In this document: in pieces, positions 51,938 to 60,023 of the stretch | How the letters are laid out: every line of letters starts with the position of its first letter | Position numbering within the stretch: the first letter of the stretch is position 1 | NCBI GenBank assembly: GCA_964581385.1 | Contig: CAZOOK010000024.1 | Span: 32,898 to 96,897 of the forward strand | Length of the DNA: 64,000 nucleotides | From: CAZOOK01 sp964581385 | GTDB lineage: Bacteria; Pseudomonadota; Gammaproteobacteria; Nevskiales; Nevskiaceae | Direction of reading: 5' to 3' | The notes under the pieces: model-generated | Seen by the model: the letters and a program-made list of their open reading frames with translations, nothing else | What the model was told of the DNA's origin: nothing | Database searches by the model: none | Translations under genes and position numbers: made by a program

Positions 51938-52990
51938 ATGACCGATCCCAAGACAATCAAGGCCTGGAGCTGGCGCAGCTTCGGCTCCTATGACGGCCTC
52001 AGGCTAGAAACGCGACCGTTGCCGCAACCCAGCCGCGACGAAGTGCTTGTGCGGCTGCGTGCCAACTCACTTAACCAACGCGACATCATGGCGGCCCGCG
52101 GCACGTTGCCGCGCTCGGGCGAGGCAACGGGCGTTATTCCGCTCTCGGATGGCGCTGGCGAAGTGGTGGCGGTAGGCGAGGACGTGCGCAGCCTCGTGGT
52201 GGGCGATCGCGTAATCGGTCTATTCTTCCGACGCTGGCAAGCTGGCCCACTGCGACCGGAGTACGGGCGTGCTACACCGGGCAGCGATATCGACGGCCTA
52301 TTGACGCAATATGCAGTGCTGCCGGAGGCCGGCGTACTGCGTTTTCCAGGACATCTCAGCCACGCCGAGGCCGCGACTCTACCGTGCGCCGCGGTCACGG
52401 CCTGGTCCGCGTTGTTTCCGAAGAGCGGTCTGCTGCCCGGCGAAACGGTACTGGTGCTCGGCAGCGGCGGCGTTTCGCTGTTTACGCTGCAAATGGCCAA
52501 AGCCGCCGGCGCGCGCGTGATTGTCACCACGTCGAGCGACGAACGCGGCGAGCGCTTGAAGCAGCTCGGCGCCGACGGCGTGGTTAACTACCGCACGCAG
52601 GCCGACTGGCCGCAGCAGGTGCGGGCGCTCACCGGCGGTGGCGGTGCGGATGTCGTGGTCGAAACCGGCGGCGGTGGTACGTATCTGCAGTCGCTGCAGG
52701 CGGCCGGATGGAATGCGCGCATTGCGCTCGTGGGCTTGATCACCGGCATCAAGGATCCGGGTGACAGCCTTACCCCGATTCTGTTTCAGAATCTCACCGT
52801 GCGCGCGGTGCAGGTCGGCAGCCGCGCCGATGTCGAGGCGATGCTGCGCTTCATCGATACGGTGAAGCTCAAGCCGATCATCGACAGCCGCCACCGCTTC
52901 GAGGACGCGCCTGCGGCCTATCGCCGCCTGGAAAGCGGCCAGGCCTTCGGTAAAGTCGTGATCGAACATGAAGCTGCGGCAAGCAATTGA
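51938..52990 (+). CDS. Zinc-independent alcohol dehydrogenase/quinone oxidoreductase-type MDR protein
   Basis: A 350-residue medium-chain dehydrogenase/reductase. The catalytic domain has NSLNQRDIMAARG, IPLSDGAGEVVAVGEDV and GDRVIG, and the coenzyme domain VLVLGSGGVSLFTLQMAKAAGARVIVTTSS (in parts). The structural-zinc cysteine cluster and the catalytic-zinc ligands of classical alcohol dehydrogenases are not visible, so it is closer to quinone oxidoreductase-like enzymes that reduce or oxidise with NAD(P)H. The substrate is unknown. It probably starts a plus-strand group with the E2-type gene that follows after 98 bases. Confidence 0.88.
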   Translation: MTDPKTIKAWSWRSFGSYDGLRLETRPLPQPSRDEVLVRLRANSLNQRDIMAARGTLPRSGEATGVIPLSDGAGEVVAVGEDVRSLVVGDRVIGLFFRRWQAGPLRPEYGRATPGSDIDGLLTQYAVLPEAGVLRFPGHLSHAEAATLPCAAVTAWSALFPKSGLLPGETVLVLGSGGVSLFTLQMAKAAGARVIVTTSSDERGERLKQLGADGVVNYRTQADWPQQVRALTGGGGADVVVETGGGGTYLQSLQAAGWNARIALVGLITGIKDPGDSLTPILFQNLTVRAVQVGSRADVEAMLRFIDTVKLKPIIDSRHRFEDAPAAYRRLESGQAFGKVVIEHEAAASN

Positions 52991-53088
52991 GAATGCAGCG
53001 ATGGTGAAGAAAGATTGTGTTGGTATGGGCGTAGCAGCAGATGCCTGCGAAGCCTTCGGTTTATCCACCGTGCTGAGGGAGCACTGAA

Positions 53089-53832
53089 ATGAGTAACAAC
53101 CCCGTTGCGCCGCCGCCATGGCCGGCAGAGGATTTTTCGGTTTACGGACCCGTCGAGACCCGGCCGGTCGGCAAAGTGCAGGCCTACGTCGGACGCGCGA
53201 TGCATCGCAACTGGGTTTCGATCCCCCATGTCACGCATCACGATGACGCCGACATCACCGATTTCGAGCAGCGCCGCAAGGAATGGAACAGCGCCCATCC
53301 CACTCAGAAGCGCTCGTTGCTGTCGGCGCTGGTGAAGGCGTCCGTTGCTGCGCTGCAGCGCTATCCGGCATTCAACGTTTCTCTGAGTGCGGATGGAGCG
53401 ACGCTGTTTGCCAAGCAGTACTTCCACATCGGCGTCGCCGTCGATGTGCCGAGCGGACTGCTCGTGCCCGTGCTGCGCGATTGCGACAAGAAGAGCATCG
53501 ACCAGATCACGGATGAAGTCACCCGGATCTCGGAGAAGGCGCGCACCAAGGGACTCGCCTTGGCCGAGATGTCCGGCGGCTGCATTACCTTGTCATCGCT
53601 CGGGCATATCGGCGGTACCGGATTCACGCCGATCATCAACGCTCCGGAAGTGGCGATTCTTGGCATATGCCGTACGCGCCAACAATTTGTACCGGATGCG
53701 GAAAGTCGTCCGGTTCTGCGGCAACTCCTGCCGCTGTCCCTGAGCTACGATCACCGTGTCATCAATGGCGCGGACGCCGCGCGTTTCACGCGTGCGATCG
53801 CGGAGTGGCTCGAACAATACAATTTCACTTAG
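53089..53832 (+). CDS. Orphan 2-oxo acid dehydrogenase E2 catalytic domain protein
   Basis: A 247-residue protein that is only the acyltransferase core of a dihydrolipoamide acyltransferase: MHRNWVSIPHVTHHDDADITDF (in parts), VDVPSGLLVPVLRDCDKKS, GGTGFTPIINAPEVAILGI and the active site SYDHRVINGADAARF (His 222, Asn 226). Lipoyl and E1/E3-binding domains are absent, although E2 proteins normally have them. The Asn in place of the common Asp is, as I recall, also found in Azotobacter vinelandii pyruvate E2, so activity is possible. No E1 or E3 gene is near. Its TAG stop forms part of the left end of a repeat-bounded element. Confidence 0.85.
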   Translation: MSNNPVAPPPWPAEDFSVYGPVETRPVGKVQAYVGRAMHRNWVSIPHVTHHDDADITDFEQRRKEWNSAHPTQKRSLLSALVKASVAALQRYPAFNVSLSADGATLFAKQYFHIGVAVDVPSGLLVPVLRDCDKKSIDQITDEVTRISEKARTKGLALAEMSGGCITLSSLGHIGGTGFTPIINAPEVAILGICRTRQQFVPDAESRPVLRQLLPLSLSYDHRVINGADAARFTRAIAEWLEQYNFT

Positions 53833-54207
53833 GGCCTGTTAGCACTAACTCGGATCGCTGCGATCCCCGCACGGATGCGGGCTCGCTGAAGTGACTTATC
53901 ACCACCGCTGTGCAGCCCTACGCCGGAGACTTCACTGGTAAGGCATCGGTATAACCAACAGCGATGTTGACCAACGACTATGCAGCAGGGTAGGTTTAGA
54001 AACGTGTAGCGATCCATGAATCGCTGCCGCGCATTGATGCAGCGCTCGAAATATTCAGTCGACGTGCAAGGGGTCTATAACACTACCAGCACTGCCCGAG
54101 CCCGAATTCCTGGGCGAGTCGTGAGTCCCTGCCACCTGGCGAGGCCGACGGGAAGACACGGTTGAGGTAGCAGATGAGCGAAGTGATTTAGTGTTAACAG
54201 GCCCTAG
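53829..54207. mobile_element. MITE-like element bounded by 20-bp inverted repeats
   Basis: The left end TTAGGGCCTGTTAGCACTAA (53829-53848) and the right end, read from the other strand as CTAGGGCCTGTTAACACTAA (54188-54207), agree at 18 of 20 bases. Each begins with YTAG, which could be the 4-base target copy (YTAR targets are known for the IS5 family). The 379 bases between hold no gene but include TATAAC (53950) directly followed by an operator-like palindrome. The left end supplies the stop codon of the E2-type gene. No transposase is present, so the element is non-autonomous or a remnant. Confidence 0.55.
53950..53972 (+). promoter_or_regulatory. Operator-like palindrome E with TATAAC -10 box
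   Basis: TATAAC (53950-53955) runs into CCAACAGCGATGTTGACC (53955-53972), a near-palindrome with CAAC-N6-GTTG, matching site D (62597-62616) except at a few bases. Promoter and operator point at the acyl-CoA dehydrogenase remnant and the enoyl-CoA hydratase gene. Binding by the local TetR protein is inferred. Confidence 0.5.
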
Positions 54208-54228
54208 TTTCCTGGAGTTGCCTCACCC

Positions 54229-54666
54229 ATGAATTTCGATCTTTCCCAAGATCAGCAAATGATGCGCGATAACTTCGCGCGTTTTCTCGACGAGCAGTGC
54301 AGCATGTCGCGAGTGCGTGCCGCGCAGCCGTCAGGTTTTGATCCGGTGCTGTGGACCGGGCTGGCAGAGCTGGGCACCTTTTCATTGCGCGTGCCGGAGG
54401 CACCGTGGGCAGGCGTCGAAAAGAAGCCCAAATTTGCCTATGGTCCCATGGCCAAGCTGTTTTCTTCGGAGAAGTTCCTCAAGGACTCGGCCGATCTTTT
54501 GAACCTGACCGCGCCCTACTCGCTGTCGAAGCGCAAGGGGCCCGCAGGCTTTCTCAACCAGTGCTATCGCCACGCACAGGGAACGACGATTTACGGCGGC
54601 ACCAGCGAGATCCATCGCAGCATGATTGCAGAGCGTGCGCTGGGACTACCGCGCACGCGCGCCTGA
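54229..54666 (+). pseudogene. Acyl-CoA dehydrogenase gene with large in-frame internal deletion
   Basis: The 145-residue product starts like an acyl-CoA dehydrogenase (FDLSQDQQMMRDNFARFLDE, then LWTGLAELGTFSLRVPEA) and ends like one (AQGTTIYGGTSEIHRSMIAERALGLPR), but jumps at about residue 60 from the first helices into the final helical bundle. Roughly 230 of the usual 380 residues are missing, including the FAD-binding beta domain and the catalytic Glu region. The reading frame is preserved. It cannot work as a dehydrogenase by itself, so I treat it as a pseudogene. It lies right after the repeat-bounded element and 18 bases ahead of the enoyl-CoA hydratase gene. Confidence 0.85.
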
Positions 54667-54684
54667 GAGAAGAGGAGAACGAAC

Positions 54685-55494
54685 GTGTCCGAAGCCCCAC
54701 ATTTGCTGACCGAAGAAGACGGCGCAATCCTGATTGCGACGCTGAACCGGCCCGAAAAACTCAACGCGCTGACCGCGCAGACGATGGCGCTATTTGAGAC
54801 GGCGGTGCATCACTTTCGTGATACGCCTTCGCTCAAAGTCATGCTGATCCGGGCAACCGGTCGCTATTTCTGTTCCGGCGCGGACCTGCGCGACGGTGCC
54901 GGCAATTCCGGCCCGGATAAAACCGGATCGGCTATCCGCGAAAGACACCGGCTCAAGCTGCACGGAATGCAGCGGATCTACGATGAGATGGAGGCGATCG
55001 AGAAGCCTTTCGTCGTGGCGCATCAGGCGACCTGTGTGGGCGGTGGCTTGGAACTGTCGCTGTCCTGCGATTTCCGGCTGGCTGCCAAGAGCGCGCGCTA
55101 TTCCTTTCCGGAAGGCAAGTTCGGCGTGCTGCCCGCTTCGAACGGTGTCAGCCGCCTGGCGCGCATCATCGGTACGCACTGGGCGCGCTACCTCATCATG
55201 GCCAACCTCCCCGTTGACGCGGATCGCGCGCTGATCATGGGGTTGGTTCACGAGGTGTTTCCGGACGAGACCTTCGAAGCGGATGTGATGGGTTTCTGTC
55301 GTCATCTGGCCGACCAGAATGGCGAACAGATGGGTACAGCCAAGCTTGCCATCGAGCTGGCGCACGACGTCGGTTTGGCACAGGCACGCAATGTCGAACG
55401 CATGGCCAACAGTGTGCTGATGCTCAACCCCGATTACCTTGAAGGGATGAAGCGCTACGTTCAAGGAATTGGCAATAAAGGGAAAAGCAGCTGA
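54685..55494 (+). CDS. Enoyl-CoA hydratase/isomerase family protein
   Basis: A 269-residue crotonase-fold enzyme, acting on a CoA thioester in beta-oxidation-like degradation. ATLNRPEKLNALTAQT opens the fold; ATGRYFCSGADLRDG and CVGGGLELSLSCDFRLAAKSARYSF (in parts) form the oxyanion hole and active-site segments. LPASNGVSRLARIIGTHWARYLIM carries the second segment; the usual second catalytic Glu is not obvious, so hydratase versus isomerase cannot be decided. AGAGGAG lies before the start. It is the first intact gene after promoter E. Confidence 0.88.
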   Translation: MSEAPHLLTEEDGAILIATLNRPEKLNALTAQTMALFETAVHHFRDTPSLKVMLIRATGRYFCSGADLRDGAGNSGPDKTGSAIRERHRLKLHGMQRIYDEMEAIEKPFVVAHQATCVGGGLELSLSCDFRLAAKSARYSFPEGKFGVLPASNGVSRLARIIGTHWARYLIMANLPVDADRALIMGLVHEVFPDETFEADVMGFCRHLADQNGEQMGTAKLAIELAHDVGLAQARNVERMANSVLMLNPDYLEGMKRYVQGIGNKGKSS

Positions 55495-55573
55495 CTTACA
55501 GTCGTCGGCGAGGTCGGACGGACCGCGCTATAAAATCTGAAACGCCGAAGCCGGCAATCAGGCAAGCAGCCGA

Positions 55574-57268
55574 TCAGGAGTGCTGCTGGAGCCGACGCAC
55601 TGCCAGCTCTCGCAGATCAGCCGTCTTGACCTTGTTGGTGCCTGTCAGCGTCAGATCGGATTCTTGCAGAAACAATATGCGGCGCGGAACCTTGTAGCTC
55701 GACAACCGGCGGCCGACGAATTCGCGGATGGCCGCTTCCTGAAGCGGGACGCCGGCCTGTGGGACCACGCAGGCGACGACCATCTCTCCCAGCGTTTCAT
55801 GAGGCACGCCAACGACCTTCGCCACTTTCACGCCGGGATACTCCACCAGCACTGTATCGATCTCCAGCGGCGATACGTTCGCGCCGCCGGTCTTGATGAT
55901 GTCGTTAAGGCGGCCTTGCCAGTGCAGCCGGCCCTTTTCGTCAATGAAGCCGCCATCGCCTGTTCGGAAGAAGCCGTCCTCATCGAACACCTTTTCGGGA
56001 GAGGTCTTCAAGTAACCAAGCATGAGTGTCGGACCCTTGACCGCGATTTCGCCGCTCTGCCCTTGCGGCAATAGCGCGCCGGAAAGCGGATCGAGTATGC
56101 GGATCGTATTGCCCGGCAGCGGCGGACCATGGTTGCCTTCGTAGTCCTCCCTTGGAGTTCCGCTGGCATAAGCAGTAACGATGGTCAGGGTCTCGGTGTT
56201 GCCGTACACGGCAATGGGTTCGTCCCAGGTTGTCCGCACGGTGGGATGTCCGCGCAGCGGCGAGGTCTCGCTGACATAGCGCAGCGCGCTCAGATCCACC
56301 TGTGGGTAGACCAGATCCGAGACGAGGCGCGCCCATTGGTGCGGCCACGCTAAAGGCAGGGTGACTTTCTCTGCAGCCATGAGCCGCAGTGCTTCGCCGG
56401 GAACGAAATAGCGCTGCAACACCAGGCAGCCGCCCGCGGCGAAGGTCGCGCCGATCGCCATAGCGAAGTTGCCGGACCAGAAGAAACCGTTGGCCGCCCA
56501 GGTCCGCACGTCGCGATCGATACCGAAGATGCGTGCCCAGCGCCAGCACTGGACCGCCGCGGCCCGATGGCTCTGCATCACACCCTTGGGTCGCCCGGTC
56601 GAGCCCGACGAAAAGAAAATCATTGCCAGGTCCGCCGATGCGATCTCGCTGCCGATGGCTTCGATCAGCTCATCGCGCACGCCATCGGCGCGCTCGAGGA
56701 AGGCCGACCAGGTCGCGATACCCTGCGCGTCGATCAGGTCATCGATGCAAACCACCGAGCGCAGGTAGGGCAGGCGCAACGAGCGCAGCTCGCCGACGAT
56801 GCAGTTTTTCAGCTCCGGACACAGCGATAGCAGGTCGGCAGCGAAATCGCGGCCTGGTACCGAGCGCTCGAAGAACAACATCGATACATCGGCCAAGCGC
56901 AGTTGCTGCTCGAGTTCGCTGACCGTGGCGAACGAACTCAAGGCGACACAGGTTCCGCCCGCCAGCGTGATGCCGAACATCGCCACGATCCACTCCGGGC
57001 GGTTCGTCGCCAGCAGACCGATGCGAGCGTCTTTGCCCATTCCGCTGGCAACCAGCGCGCGCGCAATGCGAACCGACTGTTGCCATACCTCGCGATAGCT
57101 CATCCGGACCGGTTCGCTATCAGCGGCGCGGAAGTTCAGGGCTTCACGATCGGCGTACGTGCCACTGACTTCGCGGAGAAACCCCGGCAGCGTCAGCGTG
57201 CCCAGTCGCGGCTCGGTCTCCAGAGCCGTGCCGCGGACAATGGAAAGGGCTGCAGCATCCGAGTTCAT
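55574..57268 (-). CDS. Acyl-CoA synthetase (AMP-binding, class I adenylate-forming)
   Basis: A 564-residue ligase that activates a carboxylic acid with ATP and joins it to CoA. The P-loop is MIFFSSGSTGRPKGVMQSH, then VYGNTETLTIV, the FFRTGDGGFIDEKGRLHW hinge, and the C-terminal catalytic lysine region LTGTNKVKTADL. The substrate cannot be read from sequence; the setting suggests an aromatic, alicyclic or steroid side-chain acid. Its promoter has TATAAT at 57300-57305 (read on the minus strand) immediately followed by operator-like site A, so it is probably repressed until substrate appears. Confidence 0.9.
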   Translation of the reverse strand: MNSDAAALSIVRGTALETEPRLGTLTLPGFLREVSGTYADREALNFRAADSEPVRMSYREVWQQSVRIARALVASGMGKDARIGLLATNRPEWIVAMFGITLAGGTCVALSSFATVSELEQQLRLADVSMLFFERSVPGRDFAADLLSLCPELKNCIVGELRSLRLPYLRSVVCIDDLIDAQGIATWSAFLERADGVRDELIEAIGSEIASADLAMIFFSSGSTGRPKGVMQSHRAAAVQCWRWARIFGIDRDVRTWAANGFFWSGNFAMAIGATFAAGGCLVLQRYFVPGEALRLMAAEKVTLPLAWPHQWARLVSDLVYPQVDLSALRYVSETSPLRGHPTVRTTWDEPIAVYGNTETLTIVTAYASGTPREDYEGNHGPPLPGNTIRILDPLSGALLPQGQSGEIAVKGPTLMLGYLKTSPEKVFDEDGFFRTGDGGFIDEKGRLHWQGRLNDIIKTGGANVSPLEIDTVLVEYPGVKVAKVVGVPHETLGEMVVACVVPQAGVPLQEAAIREFVGRRLSSYKVPRRILFLQESDLTLTGTNKVKTADLRELAVRRLQQHS

Positions 57269-57283
57269 ATTTGCTCGCTTATG

Positions 57284-57305
57284 AACAACTGTGTTGATTT
57301 ATTAT
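57284..57305 (-). promoter_or_regulatory. Promoter and operator-like site A of the acyl-CoA synthetase gene
   Basis: Read on the minus strand, TATAAT is followed by AAATCAACACAGTTGTTCAT. The palindrome ATCAAC-N3-GTTGTT would cover the transcription start about 20 bases ahead of the coding region. The same arrangement (-10 box, then ATCAAC) appears at site C ahead of the Rieske oxygenase gene on the other strand. Confidence 0.6.
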
Positions 57306-57526
57306 ACATGAGCAATCGGAGCAGCCTCCCTCGAGCACGGAGCACCGCGAAAGCCTTCGAACGATGCGAGAGAATCAAAGAATTCCAGCGTTATCCAAGC
57401 GAGTTGTGCCGGCGCATGTCCAACCCTGAACTTCCGAAACGTGCCGGCTTCGTCATGGGGACCAACGATCTCGCGAAGGAACTTCGGGCGCAGTTCGATC
57501 ATTGCGGGTACCACTGGCGATCAAAG
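57306..57526. other. Gap between the synthetase and TetR genes with protein-like debris
   Basis: A plus-strand frame here reads ERCERIKEFQRYPSELCRRM and continues to about 57545 without a start of its own. It has no recognised family and could be the remnant of a gene. The right boundary is the repeat copy at 57527-57546. No other feature was seen apart from the neighbouring promoter. Confidence 0.35.
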
Positions 57527-57546
57527 TTAGAGTTAACAGGCCCTAG
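57527..57546 (-). repeat. Third copy of the 20-bp YTAGGGCCTGTTA repeat
   Basis: Read on the minus strand this is CTAGGGCCTGTTAACTCTAA, identical at 19 of 20 bases to the right end of the 53829-54207 element and in the same orientation. It lies 34 bases after the TetR gene's stop. It has no close inverted partner, so it may mark a second, decayed element or the edge of a rearranged segment. Confidence 0.6.
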
Positions 57547-57579
57547 ATCAGGCCGATCGCCGTAAGATTCCCAACGAGA

Positions 57580-58224
57580 TCAGCGCGACGGCGGATGCTT
57601 TTCGGGGCGCATCGTGCCGTGCAGGCTAAGGCGCAGCAATTCGCGCGAAAAGCGTTTAGCCAACTGCCGTCGCTCCTTCGCATTCCGCGCGTGAACCCTG
57701 GCCCACACGGGCCACAGAAAAGTACCGGCAAGTATGAGCACCGATGCTACTTCAACGTCGATACCAGGTACGGCGAGCTCCGTTTTGGCGAACTTTGCAA
57801 AGTTCGACCGATACTGCCGCCAGAACTGATCATTGGCAGGTCGCCGCGAGCGCAATAACTCAAATAGCCAGACGCGGCCGAGCTCGGGATTTTCCATAGC
57901 AAAGTCAGTGAGACGTTCCGTCAGCGTTTCCGCGCTGATGGTCTCCACCGGCTGATTTGCCGCGAGGGCAGGATCGCCGAAAACTGAGCGATACAGTTTA
58001 TCGCTCACCCAGGCCGCGGTGGCTTCGATCAACTGCTCGCGCGTCTGGAAATGCTGGTAGGCGGTGCCGCGGTTCACTCCTGCGCGCTGCGCCACTTGGG
58101 CGACGCTCAGACCCTCCGAGCCATCTTGGGCGAGCACCAGCCGCGCGGCTTCCAATATCGCCTCGCGCGTCTTTTCCGGATTGCGCTTTCTGCGGGGCGC
58201 GTCCCCTTTAGGTCGAGCGGCCAT
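57580..58224 (-). CDS. TetR family transcriptional regulator
   Basis: A 214-residue repressor-type protein. The N-terminal helix-turn-helix reads LSVAQVAQRAGVNRGTAYQHF and is preceded by a basic arm (KGDAPRRKRNPEKTREAIL). The C-terminal helical ligand domain carries the family's dimer helices. It lies among the acyl-CoA synthetase, TauD and Rieske genes, whose promoters share palindromic half-sites, so it is the likely regulator of the cluster, perhaps sensing an acyl-CoA intermediate. That link is inferred from position and site sharing. Confidence 0.9.
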   Translation of the reverse strand: MAARPKGDAPRRKRNPEKTREAILEAARLVLAQDGSEGLSVAQVAQRAGVNRGTAYQHFQTREQLIEATAAWVSDKLYRSVFGDPALAANQPVETISAETLTERLTDFAMENPELGRVWLFELLRSRRPANDQFWRQYRSNFAKFAKTELAVPGIDVEVASVLILAGTFLWPVWARVHARNAKERRQLAKRFSRELLRLSLHGTMRPEKHPPSR

Positions 58225-58688
58225 ACTGTCCCGATAGTGACGAATTCACCTGAACCTCTCCGCACAAAGTAAAAAATATGAAGCGAAATGCACAGATCTG
58301 GCCAGTTTTGATCGCCGTGACGACACGGCGGCTGGCCGAGGTCTCTCCCAAGCCTCGCAGCACAACTACATACTATGCGCCACCATTCACTCTCATTCGG
58401 TCGGTTTCTGGGGCCTCATGATCTCAGTAACCGGCTTGCTGTCCGATGGATCGGTCACCGGAACGCTGCGATCCGTCGGTTCGCAATGAAATGTGCGACA
58501 CCGCTTCGCTCCTTACGGCCCGATCTTAGGCTGGAGTAGGGTGAATTATAAACATCCATCTTGATTAGGCCGGTGCCGAAGGCATGGAGCACGGTTCCCG
58601 GATCCTGGAAATGGCCGATCGAAGCTAGACTCAGATTGGCCGGGCAGGGTGCCCGAGCGGGGCGAGCGCATGTCATTGGCTAAGCGGA
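58225..58688. other. 464-base gap ahead of the TetR gene, no supported gene
   Basis: Short open frames exist (for example 58420-58488 plus and 58455-58676 minus) but none shows a family or a ribosome site. The TetR promoter must lie near 58230-58280. Unlike the other gaps of this cluster, no TCAAC/GTTGA palindrome was found here. Confidence 0.45.
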
Positions 58689-59501
58689 CTAGGCAAGCGC
58701 TTCTTCGCCAACCAGAGTCGTACGATGCATCAAACGGCCGCTGTCCAGAGGGTAGGGAAGCACGCGATGCATAGTCCCGGTGTTATCCCACATCAGCAGG
58801 TCTCCCGGCGTCCATTGATGCTGGTAGACGAACTGCCGCTGAGTCGCCCACTCCAGCAGCCGGCACAGCAGCGCGCGGCCTTCTTCCAGGCTCATGCCTT
58901 CGATATGCGAGGCGGTCGCGCCAAGCACCAGCGACTTGCGACCTGAGCGATGCTTCCACACGAGCGGGTGAGTCTTGGGCGTCTTGAGCTGCCACATCTG
59001 CAGCTCGGCGTAGCTCGGTTCCGGATTAACCATACGCTGCGCATTCTCGAAGCAATGAACCACCCGCAGCTTTTCCAGCGACTTTTTCTCCGATTCTGGC
59101 AAGTCGGCATATGCAGCATAGGTATTGGCGAATTCGGTTTGACCGCCAGTTGCAGACAGCCGCCGGGCGTTCAGCAGGGCGGCCCGGTTCGGCACGTCAT
59201 CGGTGGCGCCGTCAATGTGCCAATAAAAAGAGCCTTTCAGGTATTCCGCACCGGCATTTTCATTCTTGTCCAGCGTGATCTTGAAAATGCCCTTCTCGCC
59301 CTGCGGCAGCACTTCGCCGAGCGTCTTCGAAAACGCAAGCTGCTCTCCATCGCTGAAGTTGAAGTTGCGAAAGATAAGCACCCCGCGCTCTTCGAGAAGA
59401 TGACGTATTTCCTTCGCTTCCGAACCGCCCAGCAAGGTTTCACGATCCGCCTTGATTTCGGTGCCAATGCGCGGCGTATGGTTGATTACGGTGAGTTCCA
59501 T
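58689..59501 (-). CDS. TauD/TfdA family Fe(II)/2-oxoglutarate dioxygenase
   Basis: A 270-residue non-haem iron enzyme that hydroxylates an organic substrate using 2-oxoglutarate and oxygen. The iron ligands are H-x-D in SFYWHIDGATDD and the distal His in MHRVLPYPLDSGR, whose Arg binds 2-oxoglutarate. The opening ELTVINHTPRIGTEI is TauD-like. The start is ATG 59501 with GGA just upstream; the frame runs 16 codons further. The substrate is unknown; taurine is unlikely in this setting. It is controlled from a promoter overlapped by site B. Confidence 0.9.
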   Translation of the reverse strand: MELTVINHTPRIGTEIKADRETLLGGSEAKEIRHLLEERGVLIFRNFNFSDGEQLAFSKTLGEVLPQGEKGIFKITLDKNENAGAEYLKGSFYWHIDGATDDVPNRAALLNARRLSATGGQTEFANTYAAYADLPESEKKSLEKLRVVHCFENAQRMVNPEPSYAELQMWQLKTPKTHPLVWKHRSGRKSLVLGATASHIEGMSLEEGRALLCRLLEWATQRQFVYQHQWTPGDLLMWDNTGTMHRVLPYPLDSGRLMHRTTLVGEEALA

Positions 59502-59593
59502 CGTTCCAGCCCCGAATGAGCTTTTGGCGAGCCTATGCATGAGTGCCACGCAGGTTGCAGCGCAAGAGCGCAGACGATTGTTCTTTATATAAT

Positions 59594-59617
59594 CAGCATT
59601 GTTGACTACTGAGTCAA
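59594..59617 (-). promoter_or_regulatory. Promoter and operator-like site B of the TauD-type gene
   Basis: On the minus strand TTGACT (59612-59617), 17 bases, then GATTAT form a promoter. Between them lies GTCAACAATGCTGAT, a TCAAC-N3-GCTGA near-palindrome, so a repressor bound here would cover the -35/-10 spacer. It is the least perfect of the five sites. Confidence 0.5.
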
Positions 59618-59843
59618 GGGATGCGACGCCAGGATAATCGCGTCATCAGCGCGCGTGGCCGGCAAAATGCACGTCGACTTTGGGCGACATGATGAATAGC
59701 GTGTAGCACGCACCGATGAGTCTTTTCGACAGCGCGACAATACGCGGCTTAGACGGCGCGCCGGGAGGGCTTGTCCTGCCGCATTGCAACACGCGCCGGA
59801 TTCCCTGATTTACGCGCCATTGCCGCCCGGTCGCACCGGCGCA

Positions 59844-59868
59844 TACAATAAAATCAACAGTGTTGTCG
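59844..59868 (+). promoter_or_regulatory. Promoter and operator-like site C of the Rieske oxygenase gene
   Basis: TACAAT (59844-59849) is followed by AAAATCAACAGTGTTGTCG, with the palindrome CAAC-AGT-GTTG at 59855-59865. This is nearly the same string as site A (TATAAT then AAATCAACA). It would give a leader of about 165 bases before the coding start at 60024. Confidence 0.6.
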
Positions 59869-60023
59869 ATGAATGTTCCACCGCATACGTGCGGGGAATC
59901 GGATGAACTTCGTGGGGTGAACTTCGTGCTGCATTTGTAGAATCCTTGTGTCGTTCGCCCGGGTACCATGGGCGTCACCGTTGGCAAGGTCTATCCGGTT
60001 GGTGCCCTAATTGTGGAGGTCGT
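59869..60023. other. Leader region of the Rieske oxygenase gene
   Basis: No gene or stable structure was recognised in this part. GGAGGT at 60015-60020 is a full ribosome-binding site three bases before ATG 60024. With sites B and C, the whole gap 59502-60023 is a divergent regulatory region. Confidence 0.5.

Noticed and set aside
58420..58488. Short plus-strand frame in the gap ahead of the TetR gene
   Set aside because: Only 22 codons, with no ribosome site and no conserved context.
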